45,999 bases of DNA, taken from NCBI RefSeq assembly GCF_002159175.1, contig NZ_NFGZ01000024.1:1-45999 (forward strand), in the 5' to 3' direction. A model generated the notes under the pieces. The model saw nothing but the letters and a program-made list of their open reading frames with translations. It was not told the origin of the DNA and made no database searches. Position 1 is the first letter of the stretch, and each line of letters begins with the position of its first letter. The position numbers were made by a program, and so were the translations under genes. The stretch is from Flavonifractor sp. An92 (GTDB lineage: Bacteria; Bacillota; Clostridia; Oscillospirales; Oscillospiraceae). Shown piece by piece: positions 1-8,387 of this stretch.

Positions 1-69
1 ACCCCGCCCCCCGCACCCACCACCGCGCCTGCGGAGGGGGAGGTCGTCCTCCCTCCCGAGGCGGAGTAA
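1..69 (+). CDS. 3' end of an upstream gene (partial)
   Basis: An open frame enters from the left edge and ends at a TAA at 67-69. The 22 visible codons encode a Pro/Ala/Thr-rich tail ending in VVLPPEAE. No domain is visible. In Clostridia a LytR-CpsA-Psr family protein with a proline-rich tail often precedes rsfS, so that is a reasonable but unproven guess. The 21-nt gap to rsfS holds only its ribosome binding site, so the two genes are probably cotranscribed. Confidence 0.5.
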   Translation, partial: TPPPAPTTAPAEGEVVLPPEAE

Positions 70-90
70 CCGAGAAAAGGAGAATCCGAT

Positions 91-450
91 ATGACCCCTA
101 AGGAACTGGCACTGGCCGCCGTCAAGGCGCTGGACAGCAAGAAGGGCCAGGACATCAAGGTCCTGGAGACCGGACACCTGACCACCCTGGCCGACTACTT
201 CGTGCTCTGCACCGCCACCTCCACCACCCAGGTCAAGGCCCTGGCCGACACCTGTGAGAAGATGCTCAAGGATGAGGGCGAGGTGCCCCATCATGTGGAG
301 GGCCACCGGGAGGGCGGCTGGATCCTGCTGGACTTTTCCAGCGTGGTGGTCCACGTCTTTATGGAGGAGTCCCGGAAGTTCTACGACCTGGAGCGGCTGT
401 GGGCCGACGCCACTCCGGTGGACATCAGCGAGATCGTGAAGCCCAACTAA
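91..450 (+). CDS. rsfS: Ribosomal silencing factor RsfS (Iojap family)
   Basis: This is a 119-aa protein of normal length for the RsfS/Iojap/DUF143 family. Members bind ribosomal protein uL14 on the 50S subunit and block joining with 30S when nutrients are scarce. The family core is readable: an N-terminal helix with KALDSKKGQDI, the TTLADYFVLCTATS strand-helix, then HHVEGHREGGWILLDFSSVV and VHVFMEESRKFYDLERLW. The start is supported by an AAAAGGAG ribosome binding site at 75-82. A strong terminator follows directly, so rsfS is probably the last gene of an operon entering from the left. No unusual residues were seen. Confidence 0.95.
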   Translation: MTPKELALAAVKALDSKKGQDIKVLETGHLTTLADYFVLCTATSTTQVKALADTCEKMLKDEGEVPHHVEGHREGGWILLDFSSVVVHVFMEESRKFYDLERLWADATPVDISEIVKPN

Positions 451-463
451 ACCAAACCGCTGT

Positions 464-503
464 GGGCGGGACGGCAGTTCCATTGGCCGTCCCGCCCTTT
501 TTT
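464..503 (+). terminator. Rho-independent terminator after rsfS
   Basis: Perfect 12-bp GC-rich stem (464-475 with 486-497), 10-nt loop, then six T residues at 498-503. It closes the rsfS transcript. The next gene begins only 21 nt later. Confidence 0.9.
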
Positions 504-524
504 GATGGAAAGGAGGATGCCGCC

Positions 525-1220
525 ATGCCGGATGCCGTGGAAACCATCCGCGCCCAGCTCCTGGCGCTTCAGGACACGAATTACCGGGCCTTTCAGTGCA
601 GGCTCATGCCCACCGTGGACCCCGCGCGGGTCATCGGGGTGCGCACGCCCGTCCTGCGGAAGCTGGCGAAAACACTGCGGGGCACGCCGGAAGGGACCGC
701 CTTTCTAGCGGCGCTGCCACACCACTATTATGAGGAGGACAACCTCCACGGGCTTCTCCTCTCAGAGGAGAAGGACTACGCCGCCGCCGTGGCCGGCCTG
801 GAGCGCTTTTTGCCCTTCGTGGACAACTGGGCCACCTGTGACCTCATCAGCCCCAGGGCCTTCGCCCGCCGCCCGCCGGAGCTCCCCGGCCAGCTCAAGG
901 CCTGGATGGCCAGCGGGGAGACGTATACCGTGCGCTTCGGCCTGGGAGGCCTGCTGCGCTGGTACCTGGACGAGGCCTTCCGGCCGGAGTATCTGATGTG
1001 GGCCTGGGACGTGTGCTGTGAGGAGTACTATGTCAATATGATGGTGGCCTGGTACTTCTCCACCGCCCTGGCCAAGCAGCCGGAGGCGACGCTCCTCTGG
1101 CTGGAGGAGCGTCGCCTGCCCCGCTGGGTCCACAACAAGACCATCCAGAAAGCGATCGAGAGCTTCCGAGTACCGCCGGAGACCAAGGAACATCTGCGCG
1201 CCCTGCGCTGGAGAGCATGA
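525..1220 (+). CDS. DNA alkylation repair protein, AlkD-like HEAT-repeat glycosylase
   Basis: A 231-aa all-helical protein of the DNA alkylation repair (AlkD/AlkC, PF08713) superfamily, whose members excise bulky or cationic alkylated bases without base flipping. The NWATCD motif places Trp102 and Asp106 four residues apart, as for the catalytic Trp and Asp of Bacillus cereus AlkD. The C-terminal HNKTIQKAIESFR segment is also typical of this group. The frame is open further upstream to 399, but the start at 525 has an ideal AAAGGAGG at 509-516 and lies after the rsfS terminator. It stands alone between two terminators. Substrate range is not predictable from sequence. Confidence 0.85.
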   Translation: MPDAVETIRAQLLALQDTNYRAFQCRLMPTVDPARVIGVRTPVLRKLAKTLRGTPEGTAFLAALPHHYYEEDNLHGLLLSEEKDYAAAVAGLERFLPFVDNWATCDLISPRAFARRPPELPGQLKAWMASGETYTVRFGLGGLLRWYLDEAFRPEYLMWAWDVCCEEYYVNMMVAWYFSTALAKQPEATLLWLEERRLPRWVHNKTIQKAIESFRVPPETKEHLRALRWRA

Positions 1221-1259
1221 AAAAACCGCCCGCCTCTTGTGGAGAGACGGGCGGTTTTT
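1221..1259. terminator. Bidirectional terminator between alkD-like gene and brnQ
   Basis: A 12-bp stem (1221-1232 with 1248-1259) bounded by A5 on the left and T5 on the right. It can terminate both converging transcripts. Confidence 0.85.
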
Positions 1260-1269
1260 CAATGTAGTG

Positions 1270-2571
1270 TCAGTTCCGGGACGCGAGAGGGGAGAGGAAG
1301 AAGCCCAGCGCCCATCCCACCAGGGCGGGGACGATCCAGCCCAGCCCCAGGTCGGACAGGGGAATGAAGGAGAGCACGTCGGAGTAGGTCAGCCGCTCCA
1401 GCTCCAGCAGGATGCTGGTCAAGCCGGTGAAGAGCACTGTGAGGGGGTAGACCAGCCGTCCACCCTGGAGACGCTTGGGGAGCAGAGATAGGAGGATCAG
1501 CGCGATGGCCACAGGGTAGAGGATGTTCAGCACCGGCACCGACAGGGTGAGGATCTGGGTCAGACCGATGTTGGCGATGAAGGCGCTGACCACCGCAAAG
1601 ACCACCGCCCACTGCCGGTAGCTCAGCAGGGGGAAGGTTTCGGAGAAATACTCGCCGCAGGAGCAGATCAGGCCCACGCACACATTGAAGCAGGCGATCA
1701 TAAAGATCGCGGCCAGCAGCAGGTTGCCCATGGGCCCGAAGAGGGCGGCCACCAGATTGGTCAGGGCCTGAGCGCCGTCGGTGGGCTCGGGGAAAGCTCC
1801 GGCGGACAGGGCGCCGATGTGGGCCAGCATGGAGTAGATAATAAGGAGGAGCACGCCGGCGATGACGCCCGCCCGCACGGTGGAGCGGACCACCACCCGC
1901 TCGTCCTGGATGCCGCGGGCCCGGATATTCAGGCTGATGATGATGCCGAACACCAGCGCGGCGATGGTGTCCATGGTCTGATAGCCCTCCAGGAAGCCGT
2001 TGGCCACGGCATTCACCGCGCCCTCATAGGTGGGGGCGGGGGCGCCGTAGCCCTCCAGGGGGTTGAAGAGGCAACCCGCAAAGGTGATAAGGATGAGGGC
2101 GATGAGGATGGGGCACATGATCTTGCCCAGCCGGTCGGTGAGCTTCTCCGGCCGCAGGGCCATCAGAAGGGCCAGGATGAAAAAGACCACCACATAGGCC
2201 AGACGGTACAGGTCCAGGGGCGCGCCCTCCCCGGCGAAGGGGGGAACGGCCATTTCAAAGGAGGTGGTGGCGGTGCGGGGAATCGCCAGGCACGGGCCGA
2301 TGGCCAGGTAGGCCAGCACGGTGAACACCCGGGAGAAGAGGGGGTGGACCCGGTCGCCCAGAGCGACGAGCCCGCCGGTGCGGGCTACGGCCACCACGCC
2401 CAGGACCGGCAGGCCCACGGCGCTGACCGCCAGACCCACCATGGCGAACCAGGTCATGGTGCCGGCGCGGGCGGCGATGCCGGGCGGGAAGATCAGATTT
2501 CCCGCGCCAAAGAACATGGAAAACAGCGTGAAGCCGACCAGAAAGAGGTCGCGCCTGCTCAAACGCTCCAT
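1270..2571 (-). CDS. brnQ: Branched-chain amino acid transport system II carrier protein
   Basis: A 433-aa polytopic membrane protein of the LIVCS family (BrnQ), which imports Leu, Ile and Val with Na+ or H+. The N-terminal FTLFSMFFGAGNLIFPP signature near residues 13-29 is diagnostic. About twelve hydrophobic segments follow. The frame is open upstream to 2679, but the start at 2571 is preferred: AAAGGA at 2581-2586 is well spaced and the N-terminus then matches the family. A promoter lies just upstream, and the leader of about 40 nt is too short for a T-box riboswitch, which some Firmicute brnQ genes carry. Monocistronic. Confidence 0.93.
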   Translation of the reverse strand: MERLSRRDLFLVGFTLFSMFFGAGNLIFPPGIAARAGTMTWFAMVGLAVSAVGLPVLGVVAVARTGGLVALGDRVHPLFSRVFTVLAYLAIGPCLAIPRTATTSFEMAVPPFAGEGAPLDLYRLAYVVVFFILALLMALRPEKLTDRLGKIMCPILIALILITFAGCLFNPLEGYGAPAPTYEGAVNAVANGFLEGYQTMDTIAALVFGIIISLNIRARGIQDERVVVRSTVRAGVIAGVLLLIIYSMLAHIGALSAGAFPEPTDGAQALTNLVAALFGPMGNLLLAAIFMIACFNVCVGLICSCGEYFSETFPLLSYRQWAVVFAVVSAFIANIGLTQILTLSVPVLNILYPVAIALILLSLLPKRLQGGRLVYPLTVLFTGLTSILLELERLTYSDVLSFIPLSDLGLGWIVPALVGWALGFFLSPLASRN

Positions 2572-2624
2572 TTGAATCCGTCCTTTCTGATGGTTTGCCC
2601 GGACCGGGCAGAAGGTACCCCAAC

Positions 2625-2653
2625 AGTATAAGCGATTTTGACCAAATTGTAAA
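2625..2653 (-). promoter_or_regulatory. Sigma-A type promoter of brnQ
   Basis: Reading the minus strand, TTTACA (2648-2653), a 17-bp spacer and TATACT (2625-2630). A perfect 13-nt palindrome (2597-2609) lies in the short leader between promoter and ribosome binding site and could be a small hairpin or operator. Confidence 0.6.
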
Positions 2654-2725
2654 CGGCGGAAGGGGAGGAATGTGGGCAAAAAACGCAGAAAGCCGGAGTA
2701 GATGGAATTTTTTAGCGAAAATGCA

Positions 2726-2760
2726 AAAAAGAGACCCGTCGCATCGACGGGTCTCTTTTT
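2726..2760 (-). terminator. Terminator of the ferredoxin gene
   Basis: Perfect 16-bp stem (2726-2741 with 2745-2760) with a 3-nt loop and T5 at the outer end of each arm. It lies 15 nt beyond the ferredoxin stop codon and also insulates brnQ. Confidence 0.88.
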
Positions 2761-2775
2761 CCGCAGATGTAGCGA

Positions 2776-2946
2776 TTAGCCCTGGGAAATGGCGCCCACG
2801 GGGCAGGTGTCGGCGCAGCTGCCGCAGTCGATGCAGGAGCCGGCGTCGATCTCGTAGTGCTCGTCACCCTCGTGGATGGCGCCCACGGGGCAAGCGCCGG
2901 CGCAGGAGCCACAGCTGACGCAATCGCCGCTGATCTGGTATGCCAT
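2776..2946 (-). CDS. 2[4Fe-4S] ferredoxin
   Basis: A 56-aa clostridial-type ferredoxin: a small cytoplasmic electron carrier with two cubane clusters. Both cluster motifs are complete: CVSCGSCAGACPVGA and CIDCGSCADTCPVGA, that is two CxxCxxCxxxCP repeats in a pseudo-twofold protein. The start at 2946 is chosen for the GGAGG at 2955-2959; an upstream in-frame start at 2976 would add ten residues without a ribosome binding site. It has its own promoter and terminator, so it is expressed alone. Likely partners are pyruvate:ferredoxin oxidoreductase and hydrogenase, which are not in this window. Confidence 0.95.
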   Translation of the reverse strand: MAYQISGDCVSCGSCAGACPVGAIHEGDEHYEIDAGSCIDCGSCADTCPVGAISQG

Positions 2947-2976
2947 AGGTAACACCTCCAAACTTGAACTACTCAC

Positions 2977-3004
2977 ATTGTAACATGAATTTTGAAAAAA
3001 TCAA
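2977..3004 (-). promoter_or_regulatory. Promoter of the ferredoxin gene
   Basis: On the minus strand, TTGATT (2999-3004), a 16-bp spacer and TACAAT (2977-2982), about 20 nt upstream of the ferredoxin ribosome binding site. Confidence 0.6.
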
Positions 3005-3084
3005 TCATAAAATAAAGGCAGACTGGTTATAGTTTCAAGTGCTCGCCGGGACCCCCCGGCGGCGATACACAGAAGAAGGAGCGG

Positions 3085-5610
3085 ATGGGATTGAAAAAAG
3101 GGACCCGTCAGGCGGCAAAGGGCCGCAAAAAGGGACTGGAAGGGCAGGCGTTCACGCCGGGGGCCCGGCGGGCGCTGCGTCTGGCGGCGGCGGGCGCGGC
3201 CGAGCTGGGCCACAGCTATGTGGGCAGTGAGCACCTGCTCCTGGGCCTTCTGCGGGAGGGGCAGGGTCCGGCGGCCCAGGCCTTCAGTCGCTCCGGCGTC
3301 ACCGAGGAGAAGCTGCTGGAGGCGGTGGTGACGGCGGTGGGGCGCGGGACGCCGGGCATCCCACCCGCCCAGGGGCTGACCCCCCGTTTCCGCCGGGTCA
3401 TCACCCTGGCGCTGGATGAGGTGGGGCGGCGGAAGGCCGGGGAGGTGGACACGGGCCACCTCCTCTTTGCGCTCCTCCAGGACGGGGGCGGCGCGGCGGC
3501 GGACGCCCTGGCGGTGTGCGTGCCCCAGCTGGGGCGGCTGCGGCGGGAGCTGGCGGCGGCCATGGGCGGGGAGTCCGCCCCCTCCTTCCACTCCAGCGGC
3601 CGGGCCCGCAGCGAGCGGGAGTACGGCGAGAGCGGCAAGCTCATCGAGCAGTTCGCCCGGGACCTGACCCGGCTGGCGGCGGGGGGCAAGCTGGACCCAG
3701 TCATCGGCCGGGAGGAGGAGATCGACCGGGTGGTGCAGATCCTCGCCCGCCGCCGGAAGAACAATCCCGCCCTCATCGGGGAGCCCGGCGTAGGCAAGAC
3801 GGCGGTGGCGGAGGGCCTGGCCATCCGCATCGCTGCCGGGGACGTGCCGGAGGACCTGCGCCGCAAGCGGCTCTTCGCCCTGGACCTCTCCGCCATGGTG
3901 GCGGGCACCAAGTACCGGGGGGAGTTCGAGGAGCGGGTGAAAAATCTCCTGGCCGAGGTGGTGCGGGTGGGGAACATCATCCTCTTCATCGACGAGCTCC
4001 ACAATCTGGTGGGGGCCGGCTCGGCGGAGGGGGCCATCGACGCGGCCAATATTTTAAAACCCGCCCTGGGCCGGGGGGAGCTCCAGGTGGTGGGGGCCAC
4101 CACCACCGAGGAGTACCGCCGCTACATCGAAAAGGACGCGGCGCTGGAGCGGCGCTTCCAGCCGGTGATGGTGAAGGAACCCGATTCTGCGGGGGCGCTG
4201 GCCATCCTGCGGGGGGTGCGGGAGCGCTACGAGAGCCACCATCGCCTGCACATCAGCGACGAGGCCATGGAGGCGGCGGTCAGCCTGTCGGTACGCTATC
4301 TGGCCGACCGGCGGCTCCCCGACAAGGCCATCGACCTCATCGACGAGGCCTGCGCCCTGGCCCGACTGGAGCGGCTGTCGCTGCCTCCCACCCTCCGGGC
4401 GCTGGAGGAGCGGGTGTCCCGCACCCGCCGGGAGAAGGAGCAGGCCATCCAGAAGCAGGATTTTGAGCGGGCGGCCATGCTCCGGGACGCGGAACAGGAC
4501 TTCCGCCGGGAGCTGGAGGGGGCCCGGACGGTGTGGACCAGCGGCCACGCGGTGGGCCAGGTCACCGCCGAGGACGTGGCGGCGGTGGTGTCCCGCTGGA
4601 CGGGGGTGCCGGTGACGGCGCTGACCCAGGGCGAGCGGGAGAAGCTGATGGACCTGGAGGGGGAGCTCCGCCGCCGGGTGGTGGGCCAGGACCAGGCGGT
4701 GGCCGCCGTGGCCCGGGCCATCCGCCGGGGCCGGGTGGGGCTGAAGGAGCCGAACCGCCCGGTGGGGTCCTTCCTCTTCCTGGGTCCAACCGGCGTGGGC
4801 AAGACGGAGCTCTGCAAGGCCCTGGCCCAGGCCCTCTTCGGCAGCGAGGAGGCCCTCATCCGCTTCGACATGTCGGAGTATATGGAGCGCCACACAGTCT
4901 CCCGGCTCATCGGCTCCCCGCCGGGGTATGTGGGCCACGAGGAGGGGGGCCAGCTCACCGAGGCCATCCGCCGCCGCCCCTACGCGGTGGTGCTCTTCGA
5001 CGAGCTGGAAAAGGCCCACGCCGACGTGTGGGGCCTGCTGCTCCAGATCCTGGAGGACGGAGTGGTCACCGACGCCCAGGGCCGCCGGGCGGACTTCCGC
5101 AACGCGGTGCTGGTCCTCACCTCCAACGTGGGAGCGGCCCGGCTCAGCGGCCGGGGCGGACCGCTGGGCTTTGCCGGGGCGGTCCCGGCGGAGGAGAGCC
5201 GCCGGGGTGCGGCTCTGGAGGAGCTGAAAAAGGTATTCCGGCCGGAGTTTCTGAACCGGCTGGACGAGATCCTGTGCTTCCGCTCCCTGGAGCGTCCCGA
5301 GCTGCGGGTCATCGCCCGGCGGCTGCTGAGTGGGGTGGAAGAGCGCATGGCCGCCCTGGGCATCACGCTGGAGGTGACCGACGGGGCGCTGGACGCCCTG
5401 GCGGAGCTGGGGTTTGACCCGGAGTACGGGGCCCGGCCGCTCCGCCGGGCGGTGCGCGCCAAGGCGGAGGACCCGGCGGCGGAGGCCATCCTCCGGGGCG
5501 AGCTGGCGGCGGGGGACCGCTGCCGCCTGACGGCCCAGGGGGCGGAGCTGGTGCTGGAGCCCCTGCCGGAGGCCCTCCCCGCCCAGACCACACCGGGGGC
5601 GGAGGTTTGA
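3085..5610 (+). CDS. clpC: ATP-dependent Clp protease ATP-binding subunit, ClpC type
   Basis: An 841-aa HSP100 unfoldase that should feed substrates to ClpP. Domain order: short basic leader, double Clp_N repeat (about 20-165), AAA1 with Walker A GEPGVGKT (232-239) and Walker B ending at Asp303-Glu304, UVR-type coiled coil (about 450-480), AAA2 with Walker A GPTGVGKT (567-574), pore loop GYVGHEEGG and Walker B ending at Asp639-Glu640, and the C-terminal D2-small domain. An LGF tripeptide at 694-696 fits the ClpP-docking loop. The start has GAAGGAG upstream. ctsR, mcsA and mcsB, which form an operon with clpC in Bacilli, are absent nearby. Confidence 0.93.
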   Translation: MGLKKGTRQAAKGRKKGLEGQAFTPGARRALRLAAAGAAELGHSYVGSEHLLLGLLREGQGPAAQAFSRSGVTEEKLLEAVVTAVGRGTPGIPPAQGLTPRFRRVITLALDEVGRRKAGEVDTGHLLFALLQDGGGAAADALAVCVPQLGRLRRELAAAMGGESAPSFHSSGRARSEREYGESGKLIEQFARDLTRLAAGGKLDPVIGREEEIDRVVQILARRRKNNPALIGEPGVGKTAVAEGLAIRIAAGDVPEDLRRKRLFALDLSAMVAGTKYRGEFEERVKNLLAEVVRVGNIILFIDELHNLVGAGSAEGAIDAANILKPALGRGELQVVGATTTEEYRRYIEKDAALERRFQPVMVKEPDSAGALAILRGVRERYESHHRLHISDEAMEAAVSLSVRYLADRRLPDKAIDLIDEACALARLERLSLPPTLRALEERVSRTRREKEQAIQKQDFERAAMLRDAEQDFRRELEGARTVWTSGHAVGQVTAEDVAAVVSRWTGVPVTALTQGEREKLMDLEGELRRRVVGQDQAVAAVARAIRRGRVGLKEPNRPVGSFLFLGPTGVGKTELCKALAQALFGSEEALIRFDMSEYMERHTVSRLIGSPPGYVGHEEGGQLTEAIRRRPYAVVLFDELEKAHADVWGLLLQILEDGVVTDAQGRRADFRNAVLVLTSNVGAARLSGRGGPLGFAGAVPAEESRRGAALEELKKVFRPEFLNRLDEILCFRSLERPELRVIARRLLSGVEERMAALGITLEVTDGALDALAELGFDPEYGARPLRRAVRAKAEDPAAEAILRGELAAGDRCRLTAQGAELVLEPLPEALPAQTTPGAEV

Positions 5611-5611
5611 C

Positions 5612-5641
5612 TTGACATTTCTTTCCGGGACGAATTATAAT
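5612..5641 (+). promoter_or_regulatory. Strong sigma-A promoter of malQ
   Basis: Consensus TTGACA (5612-5617), 18-bp spacer, consensus TATAAT (5636-5641). It begins one base after the clpC stop codon, so malQ is transcribed independently. Confidence 0.85.
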
Positions 5642-5670
5642 GGTGTCTGTCGAATCGCCTATGGCGAGGG

Positions 5671-5700
5671 GGATTTCGACGGTTCTTTCCGTCGAAATCC
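5671..5700 (+). promoter_or_regulatory. Perfect inverted repeat in the malQ leader
   Basis: Twelve-base perfect arms (5671-5682 and 5689-5700) around a 6-nt loop lie in the roughly 100-nt leader between the malQ promoter and start codon. There is no T-tract, so this is not a terminator. It could be an operator just downstream of the promoter or an RNA stem that affects stability or translation. Confidence 0.6.
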
Positions 5701-5749
5701 ATAAACCGCAGTGACTGTGTGTTGCAGTCGTGTTTTGGAGGGAATCACC

Positions 5750-7237
5750 ATGCTCGAATACCGTTCCAGCGGTATCCTGCTGCCCGTGTCGGCGCTGCCC
5801 GGTCCCTATGGGATCGGCATGCTGGGGGAGCAGGCCCGCCGCTTTGTGGATTTTCTGGCCGCCGCCGGCCAGCACTATTGGCAGATCCTCCCCCTGGTAC
5901 CGCCCGGGGGAGGGGATTCGCCCTATATGTCCCCGTCGTCCTTTGCGGGCAATCCTCTGTTTCTGGACCTGGACGCGCTGGCGGAGGAGGGGCTGCTCAC
6001 CCCCCAGGAGCTGGAGAGCGCCCGCTGTCCCGACCCGGACCGGATCGACTACGCCTGGCTCCACCAGACCCGCACCCCCCTGCTGCGCCAGACCTGGGAG
6101 CGGGCCCGGGAGAAGTACACCGAAAAAGTGGAGGAATTCCTGGAGGAGGAGAAGAGCTGGCTGCCGGACTACGCCCTCTTCATGGCCGTGCGGGCCAAGT
6201 ATGACGGGGCGGAGCTGAAGGACTGGCCCCACGAAGTGCGCACCCGGGAGCCGGAGACCATGAAGGCCCTGAAAGAGGAGCTGGCCGACCGCTGCCTCTA
6301 CTACGCCTTCCTGCAATACCTCTTCTTCCAGCAGTGGACCGCCCTGAAGAAGTACGCCAACGACCGGGGCATCCTCATCCTGGGCGACCTGCCCATCTAC
6401 GTCTCTCCCGACTCTGCGGAGGTGTGGTCGGAGCCGGAGCTCTTCCAGCTGGACGAGGACTACATGCCCACTGCCGTGGCGGGCGTTCCCCCCGATGCCT
6501 TCACCGACGAGGGCCAGCACTGGGGCAACCCCCTCTACGACTGGAAGTACCACAAAAAGACCGGATACGCCTGGTGGCGCGCCCGGGGCGAGCACATGGC
6601 CCGGCTCTATGACACGGTGCGCATCGACCACTTCCGGGGGTTCCACACCTACTGGTCCATCCCCCTCAAGGCCAAGAGCGCCAAGGAGGGCCACTGGGAG
6701 CCCGGCCCCGGCATGGAGCTGGTGAAGGTGCTGGAGTCGGTGCCCGGCCTGTCTCTCATCGCCGAGGACCTGGGGGACCTGGACGACACGGTGCGGGACT
6801 TCATCGCCCGCAGCGGCCTGCCCGGCATGCGCATCCTGGTCTACGCCTTTGACCCGGTGGGGGAAAGCTCCTACCTGCCCCACAACTGCACCCCCAACTC
6901 TATCATCTACACCGGCACCCACGACACCCCTACCTTCGTCCAGTGGCTCTTTGACGAAGCCAGTCCCGCCGAGCGGGACTACGCCCTGGACTACCTGCGC
7001 CTGCGGGAGGACGAGGGCTTCGGCTGGGGTGCGGTGTGCGGCGCGTGGGCGGCTCCGTCCCGGCTGGCCATCGCCCCCTTCCAGGATCTGCTGGGCCTGG
7101 GCGCCGACGCTCGGATGAACGCCCCCGGCACCATGGGCCCCCAGAACTGGAGCTGGCGGGTGCGGGAGGCCGCGCTGAACCCCGACGTGTCCGGCCGCCT
7201 GCGCAAGGTGACCCGGACCTACCGCCGCTGCCTGTAA
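5750..7237 (+). CDS. malQ: 4-alpha-glucanotransferase (amylomaltase, GH77)
   Basis: A 495-aa cytoplasmic disproportionating enzyme that transfers alpha-1,4-glucan segments in maltodextrin and glycogen metabolism. Family landmarks: N-terminal SSGILLPVSALPGPYGIG, YMSPSSFAGNP, the nucleophile Asp293 in RIDHFRG, the acid/base Glu339 in IAEDLG and the third carboxylate Asp392 in TGTHDT. The length matches bacterial MalQ of the short type. The start at 5750 is favoured over an open frame from 5711 because GGAGGG precedes it and the N-terminus then matches the family. It has its own consensus promoter with a palindromic leader and is not next to other glycogen genes here. Confidence 0.94.
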   Translation: MLEYRSSGILLPVSALPGPYGIGMLGEQARRFVDFLAAAGQHYWQILPLVPPGGGDSPYMSPSSFAGNPLFLDLDALAEEGLLTPQELESARCPDPDRIDYAWLHQTRTPLLRQTWERAREKYTEKVEEFLEEEKSWLPDYALFMAVRAKYDGAELKDWPHEVRTREPETMKALKEELADRCLYYAFLQYLFFQQWTALKKYANDRGILILGDLPIYVSPDSAEVWSEPELFQLDEDYMPTAVAGVPPDAFTDEGQHWGNPLYDWKYHKKTGYAWWRARGEHMARLYDTVRIDHFRGFHTYWSIPLKAKSAKEGHWEPGPGMELVKVLESVPGLSLIAEDLGDLDDTVRDFIARSGLPGMRILVYAFDPVGESSYLPHNCTPNSIIYTGTHDTPTFVQWLFDEASPAERDYALDYLRLREDEGFGWGAVCGAWAAPSRLAIAPFQDLLGLGADARMNAPGTMGPQNWSWRVREAALNPDVSGRLRKVTRTYRRCL

Positions 7238-7243
7238 AGACGG

Positions 7244-7281
7244 AAAACGCCGCCCGATCGCATACGATCGGGCGGCGTTTT
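7244..7281. terminator. Bidirectional terminator between malQ and the esterase gene
   Basis: Perfect 17-bp stem (7244-7260 with 7265-7281) with a 4-nt loop, A4 before and T7 after. It serves the two converging genes. Confidence 0.92.
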
Positions 7282-7282
7282 T

Positions 7283-8245
7283 TTAAAACTGCTCCAGCAG
7301 GAAGCGGCCGATGCTCTCCATGGCCTCGTTGGCCTTTTTGATGGGGAACATCTGGAACACATGCCACATGTCCTTCCACACCTCCAGGCGGCAGGGGATG
7401 CCACTGGCCACCAGCCGGTCCCTCAGGCGCACCGAGTCGGAGAGCAGGATCTCGTTGGTGCCCGCCTGGATGAGCACCGGCGGGAAGCCGGTGAAGTCGC
7501 CGAACAGGGGGGAGAGGTAGGGGGAGGTCAGGTCCTGGCCCTTGGCGTAGGCGGCGGTGACGGCCTGGATGTACTCCTTGGTGAGGGAGGGGTCCAGGGC
7601 GGCCCGCTCCTGGTAGGACTTGCCGCTGGCGGTCATGTCGGTCCAGGGGGACATGAGGATGAGGGAGGCGGGGAGCCGCCGCCCCATGGCCTTGAGCCGG
7701 TGGGTGAGGACCAGGGCCAGATTGCCGCCCGCCGAATCTCCGGCCAGGATGACGTCCCGGGCGCCGTAGCCCAGATACATCAGGTGGTCCCAGGCCTTTA
7801 CCGCGTCCTCCACAGCGGCGGGGTAGGGGTGCTCGGGGGCCAGGCGGTACTCAAAGGCCAGCACCTCGTAGCCCGTGACGTTGGCAAGCTTCGAGGCGAT
7901 GGGCCGGGAGTAGCCCAGGTTGCCGCTGGTGTAGCCCCCGCCGTGGCAGTACAGGATGGCGTGGCGGCGGTCGTGGCCCCGGCTGGGCCGGACCCAGGCG
8001 GCCTTCATGCCGGAGAGGTCGAAGGGCTCCCAGCTCATCCCCGCCATGGGGGCGGCCAGACGGCCCAGCACCTCCTGTCCTTTGCGCTGGCGCTCCAGGT
8101 CCTCGGGGTCCATGGACTCGGGGGAGGTGGCGGTGTGGATGGCCTTCAGGGCCTTCATCATGGGGGCCAGCCGCCGCTCCTCGGCGGGACGGGTGTCCTG
8201 CCGGAGCTGGGCCAGACGGAGAGGGTGATCGCTTCGCAGCTTCAT
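7283..8245 (-). CDS. Alpha/beta hydrolase, hormone-sensitive-lipase-type esterase
   Basis: A 320-aa alpha/beta-hydrolase-3 family protein. The oxyanion-hole motif HGGG (in ILYCHGGGYTSGN) precedes the nucleophile Ser171 in GDSAGGN; Asp270 and His295 (DMWHVF) complete the triad. Such enzymes hydrolyse short-chain or acylated carboxylic esters, usually in the cytoplasm; there is no signal peptide. The start has AAGGAGG at 8254-8260. It is divergent from a condensation-type acyltransferase and the two promoters lie within 70 bp, which suggests opposing roles (ester formation and hydrolysis) on a related substrate. The substrate is unknown. Confidence 0.88.
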   Translation of the reverse strand: MKLRSDHPLRLAQLRQDTRPAEERRLAPMMKALKAIHTATSPESMDPEDLERQRKGQEVLGRLAAPMAGMSWEPFDLSGMKAAWVRPSRGHDRRHAILYCHGGGYTSGNLGYSRPIASKLANVTGYEVLAFEYRLAPEHPYPAAVEDAVKAWDHLMYLGYGARDVILAGDSAGGNLALVLTHRLKAMGRRLPASLILMSPWTDMTASGKSYQERAALDPSLTKEYIQAVTAAYAKGQDLTSPYLSPLFGDFTGFPPVLIQAGTNEILLSDSVRLRDRLVASGIPCRLEVWKDMWHVFQMFPIKKANEAMESIGRFLLEQF

Positions 8246-8274
8246 AGGGGGTCCTCCTTGCTAAAGTACCCCCT

Positions 8275-8303
8275 ATCATATCATAGGAGGCGGGAAACTG
8301 CAA
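8275..8303 (-). promoter_or_regulatory. Promoter of the esterase gene
   Basis: On the minus strand, TTGCAG (8298-8303), 17-bp spacer, TATGAT (8275-8280). Confidence 0.55.
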
Positions 8304-8313
8304 ATCCCGCCCC

Positions 8314-8342
8314 TTGTGGTTTTCAGGGGGGAATGCTACAAT
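8314..8342 (+). promoter_or_regulatory. Promoter of the acyltransferase operon
   Basis: TTGTGG (8314-8319), 17-bp spacer, TACAAT (8337-8342). It is divergent from the esterase promoter; the -35 boxes are 10 bp apart, so one regulator could act on both. Confidence 0.6.
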
Positions 8343-8387
8343 GACACCAGAACCAGTCCCGGCAGCGGGAGGAAGGGAAGGAGAGCC

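Noticed and set aside
2572-2660. T-box riboswitch for brnQ
   Set aside because: The leader after the predicted promoter is only about 40 nt and lacks the T-box sequence.
3005-3084. CtsR operator ahead of clpC
   Set aside because: No direct heptad repeat of the CtsR type is visible in the short upstream region.
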